Of a stretch of DNA of 64,000 bases, positions 34,701-44,402 are shown in pieces. The position numbers and the translations under genes are program-made. Positions within the stretch are counted from its first letter, which is position 1, and the number at the start of each line of letters is the position of its first letter. The notes beneath the pieces are model-generated. The model was not told the origin of the DNA. It saw nothing but the letters and a program-made list of their open reading frames with translations, and made no database searches. The stretch lies in NCBI GenBank assembly GCA_963565915.1, contig OY751488.1, positions 186,001 to 250,000 on the forward strand, in the 5' to 3' direction. The DNA comes from Entoloma clypeatum. Lineage: Eukaryota > Basidiomycota > Agaricomycetes > Agaricales > Entolomataceae.

Positions 34701-36450
34701 GGAAGACGCCTAGGGACAATAGGCGTGTGTCCATGTCCGGAATGTAGAATACAGGTCGGAGAAGATGGGTTTTTACTTCCCCATTTAGGGTATGCCATAC
34801 TGGAACGGCCCCAACTCCGAGAATTTCCAGTTTCTTTCCCTTTGCAGCTGTTTGGACAAATCGCTTAGCCTTGAGAGGCCTGTAATACGCGAAGTCTTTG
34901 AACTCATGAGTAAAGTGTAATGATGCGCCGGAATCTAAGATCCACTGAGCGCGTTCTCTCTCTTTGCAGTGTGTGCAGGACGCGGAATGTTTGATATATT
35001 TTTTGTACAGATCATCGCTAAAGAGATCTATACTATCTGCATCGGTACTAGCTAATATGTATTCAAACGTCTGTGCGTGATTATTAGCGTTTCCCATTTG
35101 GTCAAGTTTGAGAGAAATATGTGACGAACCGTCAAGTTCAATTAGCCCGTCTTCGAATTGTTCCGGCCCCATCCGCTCGCTTCGATGGTCTATGTCCATC
35201 ATCTTCAGTGTTTCTTCTATCGACGGGGCTATGCGACGCTGTTTAGCCGGCCTTTCGTCGATGTCAGGAATGATGGTGTCTAGGATACGAAGATTCGATC
35301 CTGAGGGGCGAGCACCAATGCCGCGCGCGAGTTTGCGGACATGGTCGTTCTTTTTCCACACGGATGGTTTTCCAGAAGGAAGCCCGGTGTACTGTGACGG
35401 AGGGGGGTTCATACGCTGCAGGAGCGACTGCATACTTGCGGAATCGGGCTGGGCGGTACTTGTCGTTTTCCCGCGACCAGTGACGGTTGTGAAGGACGGT
35501 GTCGGAAGAGGAGGGAAGTGGATGGCGGGAGCAACGAACTCAACCGTTTCTTCCACATGGTCGGACGCGTTGTCCGCAGTGTTGGCGTTTTTCTTCTGAT
35601 TGCGCCAGCGTCCTTTTCCCTTCTTCTTTTCAGATGCGGTACTATGGTCAGTCGAGTTAGGCTGCTCGTCAGCGTCGTTCTGCGAGGTACTCGGCTTTTG
35701 CTGCTTTTCCCATTTGGGGTCCTGCCCCTTGCGCTTTGTCCCGGAGATTTTCCGGGCCTGCTCGTTGGACGTACGAGTGGACCCAATCGAATACTTGCGC
35801 CGGTATTCTGATATGATGCTTTCCGCGACGGCTTTGTATGTGAAGTCGTCGGCGTCATAGACCTGAAAGAGGGCGGTGGAGAGTGACGACCAGGCGTCGG
35901 GAATTGCATTTGCCAGGATCATTGCCTGCATCAGATCGGGGACATCAAAGTTTGAATCGGCGAGCCGAGCGAAAAGAGACCCCAAGCGTTCAATTTCAGG
36001 GACGGGGTCGCGTCCAGAGAGCTTGTAGGTGGCGGCGGCCTTGAAGTCGCCGAAGATGACAGCCGGGGATACCTTGGAGTAGGCATCTTTTAATGACTTC
36101 CAGGCGTCTTTTGAGGAAGTGGCGTCCTTGATGTGGCGTCTGATCGCCTCGGAGACCTTCAGGCGTATCGCCCCAAGAGCTACGTCGTCGTCCCTGATCC
36201 AGGCTTTTTCTTCCTTGCGGAAGCCAGGCTGGTCGACCGTGGTGGCCAACACAGGGGGAGCAGTAGCAGTGGCCCCAGGAGTGGAGACTGTGGTGGTGAA
36301 GTCGGCGATGACAGGGCGGGGGATGTCGCCAGAAACAAGGCGCCAGACTCCTTGATGGAGGAGGTAAGACTTCATTTTCTCGGCCCAGCTCCGGTAGTTG
36401 ATGCCGTCAAAGGCAGTGATTGTGTCGAGGGCAGAACGAGAGGTAGACAT
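31723..36450 (-). CDS. Copia-2 Gag-Pol polyprotein (1575 aa, intact)
   Basis: ATG 36450 to stop 31723. Gag (about 1-230) starts with the UBN2-type fold (IDYRSWAEKM-like, WRLVSGDI, then FGDFKAAATYKL). The linker is basic (KKKGKGRWRNQKK) and there is no CX2CX4HX4C knuckle. Protease WILDSGASLHF lies near residue 505. The integrase finger is HKRLGHPND...CTGCLKGK, with the catalytic set HSDLKQ, DGGGEF and NGRAERIN. RT has FLYGTLREV and IYVDDSAFLG (near 1255), RNase H has TDSDWASDE and STEAEYMALS, and the C-terminus carries HIDVRFHFVRE. All residues I expect for activity are present. It makes the virus-like particle proteins and enzymes for retrotransposition, processed by its own protease. Confidence 0.96.
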   Translation of the reverse strand: MSTSRSALDTITAFDGINYRSWAEKMKSYLLHQGVWRLVSGDIPRPVIADFTTTVSTPGATATAPPVLATTVDQPGFRKEEKAWIRDDDVALGAIRLKVSEAIRRHIKDATSSKDAWKSLKDAYSKVSPAVIFGDFKAAATYKLSGRDPVPEIERLGSLFARLADSNFDVPDLMQAMILANAIPDAWSSLSTALFQVYDADDFTYKAVAESIISEYRRKYSIGSTRTSNEQARKISGTKRKGQDPKWEKQQKPSTSQNDADEQPNSTDHSTASEKKKGKGRWRNQKKNANTADNASDHVEETVEFVAPAIHFPPLPTPSFTTVTGRGKTTSTAQPDSASMQSLLQRMNPPPSQYTGLPSGKPSVWKKNDHVRKLARGIGARPSGSNLRILDTIIPDIDERPAKQRRIAPSIEETLKMMDIDHRSERMGPEQFEDGLIELDGSSHISLKLDQMGNANNHAQTFEYILASTDADSIDLFSDDLYKKYIKHSASCTHCKERERAQWILDSGASLHFTHEFKDFAYYRPLKAKRFVQTAAKGKKLEILGVGAVPVWHTLNGEVKTHLLRPVFYIPDMDTRLLSLGVFLNHGYKVDGMRGEINISKGLNKIQFSPHFIGQTIYWLDTEIRYDQIHVISSEITVETWHKRLGHPNDQALNKIPTSTKGVPRTLVREKSQESCTGCLKGKMPNQSYPNSMTRAVKPFDLIHSDLKQISTASYHKYKYFLTFLDDFSSHVWVVLLRKKSGAITALKQFLAMIQNQFAATPKKWRVDGGGEFDEYKDVLADHGILIDVTLPYQHQQNGRAERINWTLWEKSQALRFDACLPPMWWEFCLEHAAFLYNRTPMQRLEWKTPYSRVTNEIPDMSSVRVFGCQAYVYIPKEKRRNSLESRSRLMIYLGSKPGVKGYRFMDPETNTIFMGGKAIFDESKYPRCHIDPLPENHPEMENPEPADEFEDLIPSSNDDDSHNETPHIPVPIEQDQPESDNELPASEPDDEPRVPTPEPEQVPDRPIRERRVRKMPGSIYGEDTPASDLEKLDRRRRLGGQTAWMNDLLMEAISVHVGIVEMSHKDIYPLPNKEDWYAAERKELDMLKRRGVITELVPLPAGRKALRNKWVYNEKSDGRLKARLVAKGFSQVEGIDFDQIFSPVVRYETVRLILALTALEGWFMTLLDVSSAFLYGTLREVIYMRQPEGYIVKGKEHLVYQLFKALYGLKQAALAWWRELDSSMKKLGFVRLHSDAGVFIHKSTNGEIVIAVIYVDDSAFLGTNREYTLEKKKAFMTTWECRDLGHLVPDGEPKEFLSIQIRQRGKRIFIDQVPYLEKILARMGMSESNATHTPLPMGYKPMMSEDEPNAELRSKYQSIIGSLLYLMIGTRPDICFAVIKMSQFSANPTKRHLEVARDICRYLKATKDYAIMYDGDSGKGIYAFTDSDWASDENTRRSTTGFFISLASGAVTWVSSAQKTIALSSTEAEYMALSDCSRAATWLRSMLAELGMQIGSVPIYGDNNGSVFIASNPVTEKRSKHIDVRFHFVREKVSEGIITVEFIEGVNNPADLLTKNLGKILFSKFIPYFGLIKN

Positions 36451-36800
36451 TGTGAATGAATCTAAAAAAGGGTTCTCAATCAGTGATGTGTTATGAATAT
36501 GATTCGAGAAAACAATTGAATGATTCCTTATGACATATTCCCTTCAGGAATAGCGGTCATGGGAAAACCCTTTATATGTCAGAAACGTATAAGGTGCGAT
36601 TAACGTTTCCACATGGAGTGTACTAGGTCAATCCCCTTTAGGGACGTCTCATGACAGGTACTTGTCGTAATGACGTTCCCAGGTTCATATGTGAAGAAGT
36701 AAGACTCAGAACCTAGATCTTTCGATCGGTTCTTCGCCAACCAGGGTAGAGTGGGCAGGTACTCGCTGTTGCCAGCGTTTCCCAAGTCCCTCTGCTATCC

Positions 36801-36813
36801 GGGGCCCATAACC
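36801..36813 (-). other. Copia-2 primer binding site, half-tRNA type
   Basis: On the minus strand GGTTATGGGCCCC directly follows the 5' LTR, identical to Copia-1. Confidence 0.75.
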
Positions 36814-37123
36814 TGTTGAAGTTCCACCTGGGCGTTAGCCACAGGTGTACTGAGCAACATAGCTACAGTGGAAGTACTCTACGATACCGCTATGGTCACT
36901 TACATGGTTTGGAGGGGGTAAGGCTAGTGAGAGCGGTTGAGGCTGGTGAGAGCGATGGAGCTGGTTAAGAGTCAAGAGACAACTTTTTGATATTGACAGT
37001 TTCCTGGTCTTATATACCGTACTACTGTTTGTACCAACCAAACAAGTATGTAACAAAGATATGTAAAGGTCACGTGATGTAATCTAATCTAATCTAATCT
37101 ACGTGATGGGAAAAGTTTCAACA
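36814..37123 (-). repeat. Copia-2 5' LTR
   Basis: 310 bp with TATATAA on the minus strand and the same termini as the other copia LTRs. Confidence 0.94.
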
Positions 37124-37672
37124 ATGGGTAGGGAGACGAGCGTTCATTTGTTGCTCCAGTACCTTCTGACCACCCCTTCAACAGTGAAAAGGACCGAGCT
37201 CTCGTGTGCTTCAGGCCATACTAATTGACGCGATCGCATTTTGTGCCCAGTCAGTCTCTTTGCCGTGATGGACGACTATCAGAGTATACAAGATGCACTT
37301 ACACATAGGTTCAAGACGTCTGTATCATCCGTCTGCTACACTTGTAGCATTCCTCAATCTAGAAGGCAGGTGTTTATCTCCTTACCTACTTTGCTTGCTT
37401 TTGATCTGTCGCACCATCCCGTTAACATTGACCATCGCCTTGTCGTTACGGCTGCTGATGGAAGTGAGGCGAGATATACCCTAAGGGGGGTCATGTATTA
37501 TGTTAATCATCATTTCACCAGTCGATTCATCACTCACCGGGGTGTAATTTGGTACCACGATGGTTCGTTGGCAGTCCATGAGGGTTCTCTTAATGCCCTA
37601 GTCAACTTATCGCGCCACAACGCCCACGAAATAGCCACAGCGGCCATCTATGAAAAAAACCATTCCCTTTGA
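37124..37672 (+). pseudogene. Helitron protein C-terminal domain (cysteine-peptidase/USP-like), continuation after Copia-2
   Basis: Removing Copia-2 and one ATGGG joins 31339 to 37129 in frame (SFTMG then RETSVHLLLQYL). The frame passes one TGA (37226-37228) and ends at 37670-37672. It holds a possible zinc-binding part (SVCYTC) and LRGVMYYVNHHFTSRFI followed by WYHDGS, which looks like the His box pairing with the upstream Cys box NNQSCAF (about 31117). Together these suggest a papain-fold deubiquitinase-type domain at the C-terminus of the Helitron protein. Animal Helentrons carry an OTU cysteine protease; a USP-like domain in fungal elements is my reading of the motifs, not a search result. 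Confidence 0.65.
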
Positions 37673-37675
37673 GGG

Positions 37676-38422
37676 TTTTTGCCATGTTCTTCTTGATGTG
37701 ACGGACACTATTTTATGAATTCAAACGTTGATTGCAATTTCCTACTTGTTACATAGTACTAACAAAGTACAAGCGCCCTCTTGACTTTCCCTAAACCCCC
37801 TACAATGCCATCCAGGCCTATCCGATCGAGAGAGGTCCACCAGAACATGCCCCTCCTTGGATCATCACCCTCGCTCTCACCAGCCTCTCCCGCAACCCAC
37901 CAGCCTGTTGCAACATCCCAACATTCTCCTTCGTGATCATTCATCGTCGTCGAGATCGTGGTCGAAGCCGACGTGGCTTGACATGGACATCAGCTGAGCG
38001 CGACGGTGCGAAACATGACCAACCCGCAGGCGTACGACGCTGGCTGTGTAGTGGAGGAAGTGGTTTGGAGACAAGCGGAAAGCCTGTGAAATTTGCTTAC
38101 ACGAGTTTGATATAGGACTTCGGGAACGTTTCCCCCGGGTCTCCAATGAACCCGATAGCCGGGGCCAAATGCACAGCGCGCGATATCATACCCAGTGGCT
38201 ATGTTCCCACGCCTTCCACTCTTTCGTTCAACTTCCACTACGAAGTCCGTACATACCTACCAGGGTAAGTGTTTGATTGACTGAATACTACATCGTATGC
38301 GACGTTAGTACCTAAGTACTAGATGGTGGAATCTGTGTGAAATATTGGAAAATCCTTTGCGCAGAGCGCATTTCGCATTTGAAGTGAATGTAACTTACCT
38401 GACGTGGTACTAGGTATTCGAA
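37676..38422. other. Intergenic, unclear leader of the Spt5-like gene
   Basis: Short frames only. An ATG near 37805 opens about 45 codons of Ser/Pro-rich sequence that ends in TGA. I could not join it to the Spt5-like exons. The Helitron 3' terminus (CTRR with hairpin) was looked for and not recognised. Confidence 0.35.
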
Positions 38423-41131
38423 ATGTTTCAGAACCCATTTGTTGACGTCGAAGCCGCGGTCGACGAAAGGGAACTTGAAGGCTCAGAGGAAGAGGAATCC
38501 GACGATGGTAACATACTAACTTCTTAATCTATAACTAATATTTACAACTGGCTTGAATCAGAATTTGTCGTGCCCGATAATGAGGTCCAGTACACGATTG
38601 ACCCGCCTGCAGGCGTCCGCCGTTGGTCCGATTACAACCAAACCCCTCCCGAAGATGAGTGTGACGACGAAGAAGTGTGGGACGAATTTGTAAAGCGCGC
38701 GGTCTTTCGCGGCCAATCGGGGGAACACCTTCCCGCATTGACCACAGTAGACCATGAACTGGTCGCGGAAAGTGAAATAGAGCAGATTCATCTGAAACCT
38801 TACGTGGAATTCGCTCCGACTGACTTTTGGCCTATGTATCGTGTCAAGTGCCGGGTAATCGCCTCCACTATCTTTGCGTATTCGAGTCCTCACGTACCCC
38901 CCATGTAGCGTGGCTTAGAACATGAAGCGGTGTACTCACTCCTACAGACCGCAAACAAAGCGCATGAAATACGCGCAGCGCTGACCTCCATTCACTGCCC
39001 AGGTTATATTTATGTGGAGGCGACCATGTCAGCGAAGCTCTGTGACCTTTTACGCAAGACTCCCGGCATTCTCCATTCTTGGAACAGTCTCTATACAAAG
39101 CACATCCCCGTCGAAGATCGCGTTGCCGTTTTAACACCACCGCGAAAGGGCCACGAAGATATGAAGCCAGGTCAATGGGTACGCATCCTTCGAGGAACTT
39201 ACAGAGGCGACATCGGTTATGTTCAAGGCCAGGTTTTCTGGGGACCCGTGGGCAAAGATGGTGACCTATATCATGCTGAATTTCGTGGGCTAAGAATCTT
39301 GTTGGTTCCTCGCTTGCCACCATTCTCAGACATGACTGCTGGTGCTAAACGACCTCGACCAAAGCAGCGCCACCACTCGCTCTCTTCGATGCGAACAACT
39401 GCTCACATCAGAGTGAAGAGCACACAGCACCCAAATCCGATGCCGTGATTATATTTGACGGTAAACGGTTCAACTACGGGCTACTTCTCAAGGATTTCAG
39501 TCCGTATCAAATTTCTTCGTCCCTCGTTTTCATGCCCACCCATCTCCATTGCCTGTTCCGCGCAAGCGGACACCCTGACCTCATCGACGCGCCAGTTCCC
39601 CACATTTTGGAATGGGAATTCGTATCGGGCGACAAGGTGAACATAATTCAAGGACGCCTTGATGGAAGATTAGGTTTGGTACGAGGAGTTGGTCCAACCT
39701 GTGTCGAACTTATGCTCGAGAATCCCGAGCATTTCGAGGAAGTCGTGGAGATGCCTCCCAACTATCTCCGCAAAGTCTTCATCGCCGGCAATTATGTCAA
39801 GGTCCTCCGAGGCGTGTCGAAAGACAGGACAGGTTGGGTCCTCAAAGTAGAAGATGACAATCTGGAGGTTCTTGAGAGTGCAACTATTTCACGAAAAAAC
39901 GATTGTCACAGAGCGGAAGAATCAGTCAAGGTTAGTGGTTGTGTCTTTCTTGTATACCATGTGCTCAACGCTCCTAGACTTTCACGGTGCATCGCAACAA
40001 TGCAATTATTTCGCAAGTGCCGTCGCAACTTGCGATCCAGGCGCCGATGCAACCACTCGATCCAGGCCCAGGTGCACATGCAATGGGTACAATAGACAAA
40101 ACAACCGATGTACTACTCCCTGGCACACTCGTGAGGAGGACGCCAGCGATAGGCAAATCTCTCTACATCCGAAAGCAGGGCCATGCATGGAAAGGCCAAC
40201 CTGTAACCGTTGTGGGAATCATCGGTGATACAACTAACCCCATGGCCCGGTTGAAGGTGAAAGTACAATACCATAACTACAATCCAAACGCACCGTTCAC
40301 GACGGAGATTTTGGATCTTTGCGATGTCTTGTTCAGGGATTGTCGGGGTCGGTGCGTGGCAAGTATCCAGACGCCGATATTTCGAGCTTACAGTTGTGTT
40401 TTGTTTTCAGGTGGTGGGAGTACGAGACTCAACCGAACGGGGTGACCACGATGCCCGCCACGCTATTGCGAAGCGACTCAGAAGAAAGTGACCAAATCCC
40501 ACCCCGCCTCACCCCCGCCCAAACTAGCTCTGGAACCACACCCACCTGGGACTCACCCCCAAGTACTCCGATGGCGCCAGATGCGCCTACAGACCCTATA
40601 CCGCCGTCGCCATCGATCTACGCCACCCCCGAGTCTGCGACACTGCCACAACTCGTTCCTTCCGATCACGTTCTCCTGGATCCCCGCCTCCACAATGTAA
40701 AAGTCAAGGCTGGAATAACCGGTGGTAAGTACAGCAATAAGACAATGTTTGTACACGGGGGCATGTGGGACAATCGTCTCAACATTCGTGGAAAATTCGG
40801 TAAAAAGGTATTCGATGCAGACCCTCAATGGATATCCCTGGTTCACCCCGATGTTACGCGTTACGATGGCCTACTAGTCGTCATCAAAGGAACTTATTTC
40901 GGTCAATTCGCCCGGCGAATTCATTATGGTTTCGCAGACCGGCAGTTAACAGTCAAGACCGCACTCGTCGCCCTTCTTCACCGAATACCGGGTCAAGCCG
41001 ATTCCGTGGATCAAGAAGTCCATCTTACCCCAGACCATTTCGCAATTGTTGAAGAGACAAAGGAGGAGAGGGAGTTCCATACCGGCTGCGTTATCATTCG
41101 TCGCGAGGAGACAAGGGCATCTGGTTCATAA
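38423..41131 (+). CDS. Spt5-like protein with NGN and KOW domains (diverged paralog, one frame break)
   Basis: Exons: 38423-38507, 38562-38854, 38909 to about 39445 with a frame change, then to 39930, 39978-40351 and 40411-41131 (stop). Introns are 47-59 nt with GT...AG ends and correct phases. The product starts with an acidic tail (EGSEEEESDDEF). The NGN fold follows: MYRVKCR at the exon 2 end, RGLEHEAVYSLL, then HCPGYIYVEA. KOW-type motifs are WVRILRGTYRGDIGYV, DKVNIIQGRLDGRLGLV, YVKVLRGVSKDRTGWV and VVIKGTYFGQFARR. Spt5 binds RNA polymerase II as an elongation factor; this copy is far more diverged than an essential Spt5 should be. Between about 39349 and 39445 the reading moves from one frame to the -1 frame with no usable intron, so it may be a pseudogene or contain a sequence error. 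Confidence 0.65.
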
Positions 41132-41379
41132 TCTCGGCATTTTTTTACAATCACTCTATTTACTGATCTGGTTCCATACCTATGCTTTATACACCCCCTG
41201 GTCATCTGGACGAATAGGACGTCGTGTAGAATGAAAATGATTGAATCAAGTACAGGGCTCTTATACGACCGCACATGGCGCGCATTGCCTGCCTCTGATC
41301 GTGGTATGCCTTGTCTTTAGGCCATCATGCGCGTCTCCCGCCATTGTCGTGTCCTGCCGTACTCATCTCCCGCTGTTCT

Positions 41380-42190
41380 GGCGTCGTGCGAGGGCTGTGG
41401 TCCCGCGCATCCCTCGCCCGTGCATCGTCCCTCTCGCCTCGCGTCATTCCTCCCACCGTTCTCGTGTCTCCTGTGCCGTTTTTTTGCCCGTCTCCAGCCG
41501 TTCTCGCATCGTGCGCCTCCTGCCTCCCGTCATTCGCATGTCCTCCCACCTGCCGTTCTCGTGCGTTTCGTGAGTGGTCTGCTGCGAGTGGATGGCACGG
41601 TGCTTACCTATAGTGGGGGGCGTGAACGGAGAGAGGAGGGAGGAGGCATCCACAGAGAGGTGATGGGGGGAGAGAAGGTTGGGGGGACATGGGGACTTCG
41701 GTTGTTCTTCAACTTTCGGCCGTTGCCGGGGTCGCCTGCGCCCGGAACCAGCCGAAATATATCGGCACAATAACCATTTTCTTCACCATCACCTCTCCTT
41801 TCGTGATGCCCTCCATCACCTCTCCCTCCTCCCGCCTCCTCCGTTGGCACGAGTGCCACTATAGGTAAGCACCACGCCATCCACGTCACCCAGATTGCTC
41901 ACAAACGCGTGATAACGGCAAGTAGGAGGACATGCGAATGGTGGGAGGCGGGAGGCGCACGAGGCGAGAATGGGGGGACACGCGACAAGGGTGGGAGGCA
42001 TGACGCACGGGCGCAGCCCTAGCACGGCGGGAGACGCGCGAACAATGATACAGGAGCCGGGAGAACGGTGGGAGGCGCACGACGCGGGGGAAGACGCATC
42101 GCCAGAGGGACGACGCCAGAACGGCGGCAGACGCGCGAGCGGCGGGAGGGATAACACGAGGGACGACGCAGGGCGAAAGGGACGACGCGC
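41380..42190. repeat. Long inverted repeat (foldback) with GC-rich internal repeats
   Basis: The left arm (about 41380-41640) and the right arm (about 41815-42190) are imperfect reverse complements: both contain, toward the centre, GTGGATGGCRYGGTGCTTACC and CTATAGTGG, and further out CCTCCCRYCATTCGCATGTCC. The arms are themselves made of CTCCCGCCGTTCTSGCGTC-like units. About 175 bp of unrelated sequence separates them. The long Arg/Pro/Ser frames on both strands are products of the repeat. It may be a foldback transposon; no target duplication was recognised. Confidence 0.6.
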
Positions 42191-42479
42191 GGGTGATGGG
42201 ATTACGTTGTGGTTGCCATCTCACAACTCATCATTATTGCGCCGATACCTCCCTCGTCCCACATAGATTCATACATAGATTCATATAACGTGGATTATCA
42301 GGTTTAGGCTTATGAATTATAGATGAATGCCTCCCAGAACGAACTCGGACCTGCCGTGCCCTGCAGCGGCCCTTAACCCAGTAACTGAGGACGAGATTGT
42401 GGAGGGGTTCGTGGAAAATGAGGAAGAATTCGTCCCATGCATCATGATGGGGATCGGAGTAATCATGGGGGCCGTTGAA

Positions 42480-42525
42480 GGTAGGGATGTCACGGAATGA
42501 TCATGGTATATTATGAAAGTCAGCT
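42480..42525 (-). pseudogene. Short fragment of the Cys-rich gene at 44403
   Basis: On the minus strand the reading DPLKELTFIIYHDH matches DALKELTFIIYQDH of the gene at 45361-45402 at nucleotide level, with only a few mismatches over about 44 bp. Nothing else of that gene is present here. Confidence 0.5.
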
Positions 42526-42709
42526 CCTTGAGGGGATCCGAACCTATGTTCAAACCTGAACCGAACCGAAAGGCTGCCCAGTCTAATATTTGGCATGATG
42601 AATTGATGCATCGCTCTGATATACTATCACCACTATGACTGTAACTCCCTTCTCCCATGCATCAGCCCTTTCACTGTCATCTCAGTGGTTTGATACATGA
42701 AAACTACGT

Positions 42710-43632
42710 CTAGCTCTCGGCCGCTTGTATTGAACCCAACGGGGGGTTGCCAGTGGAGCTCGCGTTTTCCGAACGCGTTGTAGAACCTGTCACTGAATCT
42801 ATGAATCCGAATACCGTTGATTGAAACTGATTGAAACATTACCTCGAACTTGAAGTGTTTGATCCTCCCCACCGATTGGTGCTTGTTCACAGTCAATTGC
42901 TGTTGCTGACAACGAGCACTTTGCGTGGGCTAGGCTGTCATCATTGACGGGTGTCGGCCGCGGCAAGTCAGCCTGGGGCGTAGGAGAAAATTGCGTTTCG
43001 GAATCAGGGAACGTGGAACCTGTCAAAAATCATGAACTCGAAGGACTTTGATCGAAAATGAATGGCATATTACCTCGAAATACTTGATTCTCCCCATCCG
43101 ATTTGGCTTGTTCAAACTCAATTGCTAGAAACGAGCGCTCTGCGGCGGCCAGATTGTCATCGTTAGCAGATGGCAGCGGCGACAGTTCGGCCTGGGGCGT
43201 AGGAGAAGATTGGAACGGAGAGCTTCCCCGGATTGCTGCCTGACATTTCTTAGCATGTTTCTAACTCAGTTGAATCAATATCCGGCCAGAGGGGGCTCGG
43301 GGGAGTACACACCTGGATACTATCCACCTTCTTTACTGCATGGGGGCAAAAGAGACATGTGAACTTTCCGTCTCGCCGCTCGATAACCCGAGGGCCCGCC
43401 TTCGGATATTGACAATTCGCCGCTGGGGCACACTGGTTGCGTTGGTGGTATTGTAAGCTGTTGTGCGCCTCTCCACAGCGATTACATATCGACCTGCAAA
43501 GAAAATGACGATCACATCAACGCATGCACACTCTGGCGGGAGGTTTCGGCCGGCTTACTCGTTGAGCTTCTTTCGTTGCGAACGTTGATCGTCATCTCTC
43601 AGAGGAGAGCCCTGCCTTTTATTTCCCGACAT
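42710..43632 (-). CDS. Five-exon zinc-finger protein (231 aa), exons 3 and 4 duplicated
   Basis: Exons: 43632-43559, 43493-43313, 43260-43074, 43019-42843 and 42786-42710. Introns are 52-65 nt with GT...AG ends. Phases agree and the total is 696 nt with no stop, so the model is well supported. Exon 2 encodes two Cys-His fingers: ICNRCGEAHNSLQYHQRNQC (C-x2-C-x9-H-x4-C) and, running into exon 3, CLFCPHAVKKVD...KHAKKC. Exons 3 and 4 are homologous (SPTPQAELSPLPSANDDNLA versus SPTPQADLPRPTPVNDDSLA), a tandem exon duplication. The N-terminus is basic (NKRQGSPLRDDDQRSQRKK). It probably binds nucleic acid or protein through its fingers. No family name is known to me. Confidence 0.72.
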
Positions 43633-44402
43633 GGATCGTGAGCAAAGGTTGAGCGAATCCTCAATAACACTTGCGTTTAAATCACAGTTCCTAAACATCC
43701 ATTGCGGGCGCAGCGGGCGGCCCTATCATAAAATTGATTCAGAGTTGAAAGTGCTGCGGACTACATTCTTGCCTGCAGGGCGAGCGGGAATAATGTACGG
43801 TCCTGGTCCCCGATGCTGGTCAAGCAGACTTACAGATAGCAAAAATCACACGGGACGCGCACGATATATCATGTCATGTGACCCTGATGACAAATTAGTT
43901 TTTCATGACTGCGCACCGTTGCCCTACTATCGATTCTGGACATGCACTGCGGTCGATGAAAATTTTCAATTGATTCAGTGTGTTTAGAATTGATTTTTTA
44001 ACACGAGTCTAATATGCGCGCCACGTCAACACGCCTGCGAGCGTCGGCCCGAATACGCGACGCGATCGCCAGCCGGGGGAGGAACGCGGGTCTGAGACTC
44101 CGTCGAATCTCTGCCTCGTCGTCAGGTAAGTTCGCGTCCGATCCATCCAAGTCCGACCACCGCTCCGATGCACGAACAACCACGCTCATGCTAATGACTC
44201 GCAAGATGAAGCAGCAAGGCCCTGAAGCTGAAGGGGTGAGTCCGCAGGTCAGCGAAGTGCAGCCGACCCTACATACTGCGGTCGTAGTTTCTGCGCAGCC
44301 AAGTGCAAGCTATTTTTATAATCCACATACATCCGTCTCACATACTCTAGTTTATAAGCTTTCATGTAGGTCATCTTTCCGCCGTTGTCTCCCCCCATCA
44401 CT
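43633..44402. other. Intergenic between divergent zinc-finger genes
   Basis: It should contain promoters for the minus gene at 43632 and the plus gene that follows. An Arg-rich frame at 44014-44140 ending at a GTAAGT could be a first exon of the plus gene. I cannot prove the join. Confidence 0.35.

Larger units (their letters stand above)
31340..37123 (-). mobile_element. Copia-2: apparently intact Ty1/copia element in the Helitron gene, target duplication ATGGG
   Basis: LTRs at 36814-37123 (5' for the element) and 31340-31649 (3') are 310 bp each and look identical. ATGGG flanks it (31335-31339 and 37124-37128). Primer site, single 1575-residue Gag-Pol frame and polypurine tract (ATATGGGGGGG on the minus strand) are all present. 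Identical LTRs and an open frame mean a very recent insertion that could still be mobile. Confidence 0.96.

Noticed and set aside
15047..37228. UGA read as a sense codon in this organism
   Set aside because: TGA also ends genuine genes or exons here (for example 5801-5803 and 37670-37672), intact Copia-2 has none inside, and homologous copies show CGA at several sites. Mutation explains the pattern better.
37676..37900. Helitron 3' terminus
   Set aside because: CTAA-like words occur, but no preceding hairpin was convincing, so no end is called.
41311..42224. Long Arg/Pro/Ser frames on both strands
   Set aside because: They follow the GC-rich inverted repeat and exist on both strands with no motif or intron pattern.
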